Of a stretch of 13,341 nucleotides of DNA, positions 8,616 through 13,341 are shown one piece after another. The notes below the pieces were generated by a model. That model saw only the letters and a program-made list of their open reading frames with translations, ran no database searches and was not told the DNA's origin. Position 1 is the first letter of the stretch. Each line of letters begins with the position of its first letter. The position numbers and the translations under genes are program-made. Origin of the DNA: Acidobacteriaceae bacterium. GTDB lineage: Bacteria > Acidobacteriota > Terriglobia > Terriglobales > Acidobacteriaceae. The stretch covers positions 10,679-24,019 of the forward strand of contig PMGP01000106.1 of the NCBI GenBank assembly GCA_003156235.1, in the 5' to 3' direction.

Positions 8616-10268
8616 ATGTCGCTGCTGACAGCTATTCGCCGTGCTCATTACCGCGCCCTCACGCCTTGTATGGCCGTCATTTTTGGCGTCGCCGCGCCTG
8701 CCGCTATGGTGCTGTTGCTCTGCTTGCCAGCTTCGGCTCAGGCCAAGTCTCAGACGCCCGAAGTCCGGTCCGCGCCCACAGAGCGTTCTTACATCTTCAC
8801 CGTCAACGCGCGTCTGGTGGTTCTCGACGTCGTGGTCACCGACAAAGCCGGCAAGTTGGTTGATGGTCTCACCGCCAAGGACTTTCAGGTCTTTGAAGAC
8901 GACAAGCCGCAGCACATTCACGCCTTCGACCCGCCCACGTCTCATGTTTTGCCGCCAGTCTCGGTGGCCGCGGGCATTACCGCTGTCTTCGATCCCGCGC
9001 AGCCGGTTAGCTTCGGTCACTCTCCGGTAGATGTCCTGGTCTTCGACCAGCTCAATACGCATTTTGCCGACAGCTCGTTTGCACGCCGCTGCCTGCACGA
9101 CTATCTCGCGGGCCAGCCTGCGCTGCTGCCGCAGCCCACGACCCTGCTGACCGTTTATGACAACCACTTCAAGCTGCTGAAGGGCTTTACTCGCGACCGC
9201 GACGCCCTTTTACGCGCAGTTGCCGCCGCTCCAGTTGAGTACCCCTGGAAACTTGAAGTGAATGGCAAGGCCGATTACGGCCCGGTCGAGCGGCTCGACC
9301 AATCCCTCCGCGCGCTGGAAGAGATTGCCCAGAGTTATGCCCGTATTCCCGGACGCAAGAACCTCATTTGGGTGGGCGGCGGATTTCCCACCATCAACCC
9401 CACCACTATTGACGGCGACGACGCCCAGGAGGTGAAGGACGCCCTCCAGCACGTCACCGACATTCTTCTCGATACGCATGTCACCCTCTATGCCGTCGAT
9501 CCGTCCAGCACCGCCGCGGGTATGACAGAGATTACCGACAGTTCGCAGGCGGAGTTTCTTCTGAACGCGGGCGATGCGCTGGCCGGTAACTTCGACCCAT
9601 TCGGCGCCAACGATGACTTCGACAGGCTCGGGCCGGTGACCGGCGGCCGCGTCATCCGCGGAAGAAACGATATCGGCGAGCTGATCGCTTCGTCGGCCGA
9701 CCTCGGCGCCCATTATTACACCATCGCCTATACACCCAGTTCCAGCAGCGAAGCCGCGGCTCAGTACCGCAAGATTCGTGTTGTCTGTCTTCGCCCGGGC
9801 CTGACCGCGATCACCCGCACCGGCTACTACTCCGGCGAGACCCAGGCGGAAAAGGCCTCTGCCACCGCCGCCTACGACCTGACCACCGCGGCAGAGACAG
9901 CCTTGCCGCTTAACGGCATTCGCGTCACCGTTGAGCCGGACACCACGCCCAATACCACGCCCAACAGCTATATCGTTCATGCGGGAGCGGCAAATCTAAC
10001 CTGGAAAACCAGAGACGATGGCAGCGCGACGGCCTCGGTGTACATCATGGCAGTTTCGCTCAGCGCAAAGAATGCCATGCTCGGCCACACGCTGCATGGC
10101 ATGAAGGCGAACGCAAAGCCCGGTGCTAATCTAACCCATCCCACAAAGACTGCTGACTTTGCCTTCACAGCGCAGCCAGTGGCAAAGGCGACAACCCTTC
10201 GCTTTATCATTCGCGACAATGCCACTGGACGCATGGGATCTGCCGACTTACAGCTCAAACTGCCCTGA
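8616..10268 (+). CDS. Secreted VWFA-related Acidobacterial domain protein
   Basis: A 550-residue exported protein with a von Willebrand A-like fold, of the family defined in Acidobacteriota (TIGR03436-like). The signal peptide covers about residues 1-43 (Arg-containing n-region, long hydrophobic core, LPASAQA). The family's leading beta motif follows at about 59-105: FTVNARLVVLDVVVTDKAGK, then LTAKDFQVFEDDKPQ. The A-domain core starts near residue 139 (VDVLVFDQLNT); DQLNT stands where a classic MIDAS has DxSxS, so metal binding is probably altered or lost. Later landmarks are IPGRKNLIWVGGGFP, VTLYAVDPSS, TGGRVIRGRNDIGELI and the closing YRKIRVVC...RTGYYSGE. A further C-terminal beta region of about 130 residues has no recognised family. 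The molecular role is unknown; protein-protein contact in the periplasm or at the surface is the usual inference. Start chosen by ribosome site and signal peptide; an in-frame ATG at 8568 is the alternative. Confidence 0.9.
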   Translation: MSLLTAIRRAHYRALTPCMAVIFGVAAPAAMVLLLCLPASAQAKSQTPEVRSAPTERSYIFTVNARLVVLDVVVTDKAGKLVDGLTAKDFQVFEDDKPQHIHAFDPPTSHVLPPVSVAAGITAVFDPAQPVSFGHSPVDVLVFDQLNTHFADSSFARRCLHDYLAGQPALLPQPTTLLTVYDNHFKLLKGFTRDRDALLRAVAAAPVEYPWKLEVNGKADYGPVERLDQSLRALEEIAQSYARIPGRKNLIWVGGGFPTINPTTIDGDDAQEVKDALQHVTDILLDTHVTLYAVDPSSTAAGMTEITDSSQAEFLLNAGDALAGNFDPFGANDDFDRLGPVTGGRVIRGRNDIGELIASSADLGAHYYTIAYTPSSSSEAAAQYRKIRVVCLRPGLTAITRTGYYSGETQAEKASATAAYDLTTAAETALPLNGIRVTVEPDTTPNTTPNSYIVHAGAANLTWKTRDDGSATASVYIMAVSLSAKNAMLGHTLHGMKANAKPGANLTHPTKTADFAFTAQPVAKATTLRFIIRDNATGRMGSADLQLKLP

Positions 10269-10648
10269 GCCTTTGAGTTAGAAGACGATGGCACCGTCCT
10301 ATTTTCTTCAATGAGGATGTCGTGCAATCCATGATTTTTAGTCCTGATCCGTATGACAGCCAGGGCTAACGGCTTTTGGAAACGAACTGTTTTTCCATTT
10401 CATAATTCTTACCGCAAAGCTGGCATAGGTTCATTGATGTCCACAATAGAATCACATCTGTCGCTAACAACCCAATTCACGTTTCGATTGCCGGGCTCCA
10501 TGAATCAGTCCTGATGATCGCGCATACCGTCAGAAAGCGTTCTTGGCGGATGTCAAGTCACTCTCGTATGGATTGGCTGCGATGTCGGACCTTAGCCGCG
10601 CTTCATGCGTTCTGGGGTCTTTGGCACTCATCAGTTTCATTAATTTCG

Positions 10649-10681
10649 TAGAATAAGTGTGAATCGGTAATTTGAATCCCT
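10649..10681 (+). repeat. Imperfect direct repeat, copy 1 (degenerate tRNA-end-like)
   Basis: This 33-bp segment matches 10778-10810 at 25 of 33 positions without gaps, and five of the eight differences are transitions. It shares TAGAAT at the left, ATCGG in the middle and GAATCCCT at the right. Unlike copy 2 it does not continue into an acceptor-stem and CCA sequence, so it looks like the more decayed copy. Confidence 0.6.
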
Positions 10682-10777
10682 GTTTTCGCTGTTTCTCTAT
10701 ATGCAATACACGTGCAACGAATCCGCGATTTCAGCGTTTGCTGCATATTGAGCGCCCTTCATTTTCAATAAGTTATT

Positions 10778-10810
10778 TAGAATCTGTACGCATCGGCAGT
10801 TCGAATCCCT
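10778..10810 (+). repeat. Imperfect direct repeat, copy 2 (leads into tRNA-end fragment)
   Basis: Partner of the 33-bp segment at 10649-10681, 129 bp downstream and in the same orientation. Its right end carries the T-loop-like TTCGAAT and continues into the tRNA 3'-end-like fragment. Confidence 0.6.
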
Positions 10811-10822
10811 CTCCGCCCGCCA
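10800..10822 (+). other. tRNA 3'-end-like fragment, possible attachment-site remnant
   Basis: Read in order: T-loop TTCGAAT (10800-10806), a 5-base T-stem strand CCCTC, a 7-base acceptor strand TCCGCCC, discriminator G (10819), and CCA (10820-10822). The spacing is exactly that of a bacterial tRNA 3' end. The upstream bases GGCAG do not pair with CCCTC, and no GGGCGGA-like 5' acceptor strand is found in the preceding 150 bp, so this is not a whole tRNA gene. Such 3' ends are commonly left where integrative elements recombine into tRNA genes. No integrase is present in the window. Confidence 0.55.
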
Positions 10823-10898
10823 TTTAAATCTTTATTTGTCAATTATTTACGCATATATCCTTATATCCTTCGCCCACCATGAGCTGACGTCGACGGTC

Positions 10899-10979
10899 TC
10901 AGTCAGATGCAACGATGATCAAAGCCGTTTCCCATTCGGTTCTGCTTGTGTGCCCTGAAATTGTCATACGCGCCGCTGC
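10899..10979 (-). pseudogene. Truncated second BrnA-like antitoxin / BrnT C-terminus relic
   Basis: Read on the minus strand from an ATG at 10967, this gives MTISGHTSRTEWE, against MTISGQPSRTDWE at the start of the intact antitoxin, then loses similarity and stops after 22 codons at 10899. In the overlapping frame it gives YDNFRAHKQN, against YDYLRPTKQN at the end of the intact BrnT. Over the first 39 bases I count 30 identities, and 8 of the 9 differences fall at third positions of the antitoxin frame. Similarity reaches a few bases upstream of the ATG (AGCGGCG). This is therefore a stump of a homologous toxin-antitoxin overlap, 31 bp beyond the intact antitoxin's stop. It looks non-functional. 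Confidence 0.7.
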
Positions 10980-10997
10980 ATCCGTAAAGTCTTACGA

Positions 10998-11210
10998 CTA
11001 GGAGGCTTTTGCGATCTTCCGGTTTTCTGCAGGCACGGACGGATAGACACGATTCGCTTCCGTCAGAAAGCGATCTACTGCCTCATCGTCGTTGGGGTCG
11101 TAGGGACCGTCGTCAGGGTCGTTTGGGTCATAAGGGATCGGCTCGTCCATCTCTATGCTCTTGCGGACGCGCTCCCAGTCAGTTCTGCTTGGTTGGCCGG
11201 AGATAGTCAT
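10998..11210 (-). CDS. Small acidic antitoxin in the BrnA position
   Basis: A 70-residue protein whose ATG at 11210 lies inside brnT, overlapping the toxin's last 32 bases (toxin-first order, as in brnTA). An AGGAG lies 10 bases upstream of the start. The sequence begins MTISGQPSRTDWERV; a TDWERx segment is common in antitoxins encoded after BrnT. The middle is strongly acidic and contains a repeated PYDPND motif (residues 27-32 and 37-42), followed by a helix-like segment EAVDRFLTEANRVYPSV and a basic end RKIAKAS. I do not see the usual DNA-binding C-terminal domain of full-length BrnA, so it may neutralise the toxin without the usual autorepression. Expected to bind BrnT and block its RNase activity. 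The role rests mainly on position and the N-terminal motif. A stump of a related copy follows downstream. Confidence 0.7.
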   Translation of the reverse strand: MTISGQPSRTDWERVRKSIEMDEPIPYDPNDPDDGPYDPNDDEAVDRFLTEANRVYPSVPAENRKIAKAS

Positions 11211-11463
11211 AGATTCGCCGCTCCTTTCGCGAAGCCTTGCGGAACGGGATGATGCGATTATTGTACCCCCGAACCGTGTAAACGACAGCGAGAACGCTGC
11301 CCACGGCTCCCACAAAGGCCAAATCCCGCCACCGCTTCTCCACGCGACCACTCTCTGCAAACGTGATCCTGTTCGGGTTTTCAAGCACTGTGTCGGCATC
11401 GTCAAAGTCGAATCCGTGCTTCCGCAGGTTAGCTTTGCGCTTGGCTTCATCCCATTCGTACAC
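11179..11463 (-). CDS. brnT: BrnT-family toxin (RelE-like ribonuclease)
   Basis: A 94-residue protein of the BrnT/COG2929 type, a small RelE-fold RNase toxin that inhibits translation when freed from its antitoxin. The family signature is clear: EWDEAKRKANLRKHGFDFDD at residues 3-22, a VLENPNRITF strand, a central strand around LAFVGAVGSVLAVVYTVRG, and the C-terminal NRIIPFRKASRKERRIYDY. Length matches the family's usual 90-100 residues. The start is GTG at 11463, with AAGG 7 bases upstream. It overlaps the downstream antitoxin by 32 bases, so the two are translationally linked. It lies 43 bp after the unknown gene on the same strand. Intact, with no frameshift. Confidence 0.9.
   Translation of the reverse strand: MYEWDEAKRKANLRKHGFDFDDADTVLENPNRITFAESGRVEKRWRDLAFVGAVGSVLAVVYTVRGYNNRIIPFRKASRKERRIYDYLRPTKQN
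11211..11225 (-). promoter_or_regulatory. Internal ribosome binding site for the antitoxin
   Basis: On the minus strand AAAGGAG lies inside the 3' end of brnT, with 10 bases between AGGAG and the antitoxin ATG at 11210. This supports the overlapping start rather than a longer N-terminal extension in the same frame. Confidence 0.55.
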
Positions 11464-11506
11464 GATAGGACCTTACCATATTTTTTAAGCCGATGCATCA
11501 CTTCGA

Positions 11507-12157
11507 CTAAATCCTGTCGAATTTCGGTTGACCTATAAACCACAAAAGGGAATCGAGCACTCTGATCTTGTATGGATAAACTTTAAGAAATTCAGGATCG
11601 ATTGCAGGCTCGATTTCTTTGAAAACAAGAAACCAAGCTTCAAGAAAGCGTGCATACTCCCCATTCGATTCTTTAGCTTTTCCAATAATTTTGATATCCG
11701 ATAACCTGCAAAGTATTTGAAGAGCGTGTTCGGCATAGCTGTCGTAAATAGGAATGTCCTCCGGATAGCAACACCAGATTGCTTTCGATACAAGAGATGT
11801 AACTTTGCGTGGCTTGTTTGATTTGTTCAATTTCATATACTTTTGAAGCCGTAATACCAACTCGTTGAATTCGTCAAGAATAAGTTCTTGCTTCATATCG
11901 AGATTCATACGCTTTCGGTTGTCGGCATATGCTATTACCTCTTCAGCAATCTTTTTCTCGGTTTCCGCTGTAAAGGATTGAAGCACATGATAAGAATGCA
12001 ACCACCGATGAATTTGACCAACGCGATTAGAAAGCGGTTCGTGGATGGAATTAACGGCTTTGATTGTTTTCATATCCCACTGATGTTCAGTGGGTTTGTT
12101 TTGCAATTCAAGACTAATCGGAATGTACTGCACTGCAAGTGTTTTCAGATCAAGCAT
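11507..12157 (-). CDS. Unknown protein with a SKAIW-PIYDS motif, A+T-rich accessory gene
   Basis: A 216-residue, probably cytosolic, mostly helical protein with no signal peptide or membrane segment. I do not recognise a named family with confidence. Its most distinctive part is residues 122-146, with key residues Ser124, Lys125, Trp128, Pro132, Pro136, Ile137, Tyr138, Asp139 and Ser140 (an SK-x-x-W...P-x3-PIYDS pattern). The end YKIRVLDSLLWFIG (197-210) resembles closing helices I associate with the same group of uncharacterised proteins. Start ATG at 12157, with AAGGA 8 bases upstream. The gene starts 25 bp after the mqnC stop and is followed by brnT. It is visibly richer in A+T than mqnC or the envelope genes, which suggests horizontal acquisition. 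Real gene: confident. Function: unknown; a stress or defence role is only a contextual guess. Confidence 0.75.
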   Translation of the reverse strand: MLDLKTLAVQYIPISLELQNKPTEHQWDMKTIKAVNSIHEPLSNRVGQIHRWLHSYHVLQSFTAETEKKIAEEVIAYADNRKRMNLDMKQELILDEFNELVLRLQKYMKLNKSNKPRKVTSLVSKAIWCCYPEDIPIYDSYAEHALQILCRLSDIKIIGKAKESNGEYARFLEAWFLVFKEIEPAIDPEFLKVYPYKIRVLDSLLWFIGQPKFDRI

Positions 12158-12182
12158 TGAAACTGTCCTTTCGAAAGAATAA

Positions 12183-13229
12183 TCAGTTCAAAAACATTGT
12201 TCTATACAGCGTATCCCGCTGCACCGGCTTGAATCCGGCGTCGCGGATGATGCGGCGGAGTTCTTCTTCTGTCGTGCAGTTACTTGTGCCCGCGGCCTTG
12301 ACGACATTCTCTTCCAGCATCACCGAGCCTACGTCGTTGCCGCCGAAATGAAGGCCTAACTCCAGCACCTTCAACCCCTGCGTCACCCAGCTTGCCTGCA
12401 CATTTTCGATGTTATCGAGATAGAGACGCGAGATTGCCAGCACCTTCAGGTACTCGACACTCGTCGCTTCTTCCCAGCCGCGTCCGCCCAGCGCCGTGTT
12501 CCCCGGCTGAAAACTCCAGGGGATGAAGGCTGTGAATCCGCCCGTCTCCTCCTGCAAGCGGCGCACCACCTCGAAATGGTTAATGCGCTGCTCAAAGCTC
12601 TCGCCCACGCCGAACATCATCGTCGCCGTGGTGCGCATCCCCAATTGGTGCGCGGTGCGATGCACACTGACCCAATCCTCGGTGTTGCATTTGATGCGCG
12701 CGATGCGCCGGCGCACATCGTCGTCGAGAATCTCCGCGCCGCCGCCGGGGATGGAATCCAGGCCCGCCGCGCGCAGCCGGATGATGGTCTCGCGCAGGGG
12801 CAAATCGGAGTATTTGGCAATGGCCAGAATCTCCGAAGCTGTCAAACAATGCAGCCAGATCCGCGGAAAGCGTTGCTTGATGCCGCAGAAGAGTCGCTCG
12901 AACCAATCGATCTTCAGGTCGGGATGGATGCCGCCCTGCATCAGCACGCCGGTGCCGCCCATCTCGATGGTCTCGGCGATTTTCTCGTAAATCTTTTCGA
13001 AGTCGAGAATGTAACCTTCTTCCGAGCGAGGTCCGGTGAGCGGACGGTAGAAGGCGCAGAAGGTGCAGTACTCGGTGCAGAAGTTGGTGTAGTTGATGTT
13101 GCGATCGATGATGTAGGTGACCACGCCCTCGGGGTGCAGGCGTCGGCGAACGGCGTCAGCCTCGAAGCCCAACCCGATCAGGTCGGTGGAGTGGAAGTAG
13201 TCGAGAGCCTGTTGGCGAGTCAGCGGCAT
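12183..13229 (-). CDS. mqnC: Cyclic dehypoxanthinyl futalosine synthase (radical SAM)
   Basis: A 348-residue radical-SAM enzyme of the futalosine route to menaquinone. It cyclises dehypoxanthine futalosine to the cyclic form using a [4Fe-4S] cluster and S-adenosylmethionine. The cluster motif is CTEYCTFC (Cys51, Cys55, Cys58). Other landmarks are INYTNF just before it, GGTGVLMQGGIHPDLKIDW, LDSIPGGGAEIL, TTATMMFGVGE, GFTAFIPWSFQPGNTAL, and the C-terminal FGGNDVGSVMLEENVVKAAG. LDSIPGGGAEIL and the overall pattern fit MqnC better than its relative MqnE. The length is usual for the family. The start ATG at 13229 has only a weak GAG-type ribosome site. No other menaquinone gene is in the window, and no terminator separates it from the unknown gene downstream, so read-through into the accessory genes is plausible. 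Confidence 0.95.
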   Translation of the reverse strand: MPLTRQQALDYFHSTDLIGLGFEADAVRRRLHPEGVVTYIIDRNINYTNFCTEYCTFCAFYRPLTGPRSEEGYILDFEKIYEKIAETIEMGGTGVLMQGGIHPDLKIDWFERLFCGIKQRFPRIWLHCLTASEILAIAKYSDLPLRETIIRLRAAGLDSIPGGGAEILDDDVRRRIARIKCNTEDWVSVHRTAHQLGMRTTATMMFGVGESFEQRINHFEVVRRLQEETGGFTAFIPWSFQPGNTALGGRGWEEATSVEYLKVLAISRLYLDNIENVQASWVTQGLKVLELGLHFGGNDVGSVMLEENVVKAAGTSNCTTEEELRRIIRDAGFKPVQRDTLYRTMFLN

Positions 13230-13341
13230 AGTCTCGATTTTAGATTATCTTCATTGTTTCTGTAATGCGAGCTTCATGGTATCCCACCCCAGGGAACCTC
13301 CGATACAGTTTTGATTTCAAGTCAACATTCCCTCAGGGGCT

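Larger units (their letters stand above)
10269..10997. other. Gene-free gap holding decayed fragments
   Basis: No frame in this 729-bp stretch looks like an intact gene. Its base composition drifts to A+T-rich around 10620-10860. It holds a weak hairpin with a pyrimidine-rich flank just after the VWFA-related gene (GACG 10284-10287 with CGTC 10295-10298, then CTATTTTCTT), two imperfect direct repeats, a tRNA 3'-end-like fragment, a short tandem TATATCCT repeat at about 10854-10869, and a truncated antitoxin copy. A 13-base match to the intact antitoxin gene occurs at 10527-10539. This is what the edge of a decayed mobile or accessory insertion would look like. Confidence 0.6.

Noticed and set aside
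10284..10310. Hairpin with pyrimidine-rich flank after the VWFA-related gene
   Set aside because: Only four stem pairs before a mismatch, too weak to call a terminator with confidence; mentioned under the gap instead.
10983..10996. Five-bp hairpin just after the antitoxin stop
   Set aside because: The stem is short and no T-run follows on the minus strand.
11211..11543. N-terminal extension of the antitoxin frame to about 181 residues
   Set aside because: The extra part runs out of frame through the whole brnT gene and into the next gene. The internal ATG at 11210 has its own ribosome site, and the relic copy begins with the same MTISG.
12576..13265. Plus-strand open frame of about 229 codons opposite mqnC
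   Set aside because: mqnC is certain from its cluster motif and length; the opposite frame gives no recognisable protein.
13251..13277. Eight-codon minus-strand upstream reading frame (MKLALQKQ) before mqnC
   Set aside because: A short frame with a GGTGGG stretch before it can occur by chance, and no attenuator structure accompanies it.
1..13341. CRISPR array, insertion-sequence transposase, integrase or rRNA genes
   Set aside because: None seen: no regularly spaced repeats, no transposase or recombinase motifs, and no rRNA-like sequence on either strand.

Overview
The window looks like chromosomal DNA of an Acidobacteriota member, probably of the Terriglobales/Acidobacteriaceae kind. Three gene families typical of that phylum occur together: a very large secreted NHL/Ig-like repeat protein with a hydrophobic-Arg C-terminal tail, an Oar-like TonB-dependent receptor with an N-terminal carboxypeptidase-regulatory domain, and a 'VWFA-related Acidobacterial domain' protein. 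A menaquinone (futalosine pathway) radical-SAM enzyme, MqnC, lies at the right end. This placement rests on protein families read by eye; no database search was run.

Layout. Positions 1-3723 (+) hold the 3' part of a giant extracytoplasmic repeat protein whose start lies outside the window. After a 132-bp gap with a long imperfect hairpin comes a complete TonB-dependent outer-membrane receptor (3856-7446, +, TTG start), closed by a strong rho-independent terminator at 7468-7503. A secreted S1/P1-type zinc nuclease follows on the minus strand (7524-8453), with all nine expected metal ligands. It is divergent from a secreted VWFA-related protein (8616-10268, +). Everything up to here faces the cell envelope.

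Positions 10269-10997 carry no intact gene but hold decayed structure: two imperfect direct repeats 129 bp apart, the second ending in what reads as the 3' end of a tRNA gene (T-loop to CCA), and a 22-codon stump of a second BrnA-like antitoxin. The accessory minus-strand genes then follow: a BrnA-position antitoxin overlapping a BrnT-type RNase toxin (10998-11463), and an A+T-richer gene of unknown function (11507-12157). The last gene, mqnC (12183-13229, minus), belongs to core metabolism. The unknown gene starts 25 bp after the mqnC stop, so mqnC, the unknown gene, brnT and brnA may be read in one direction as one transcript.

The most interesting part is 10.5-12.2 kb, a small accessory patch between conserved genes that carries a toxin-antitoxin pair, a relic of a homologous pair and tRNA-end (attachment-site-like) fragments. 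No obviously new multi-gene system is visible. The points most worth testing are the antitoxin relic, whose differences sit mostly at third codon positions, the tRNA-end fragments, the unknown gene, and the odd C-terminal tail of the giant repeat protein.
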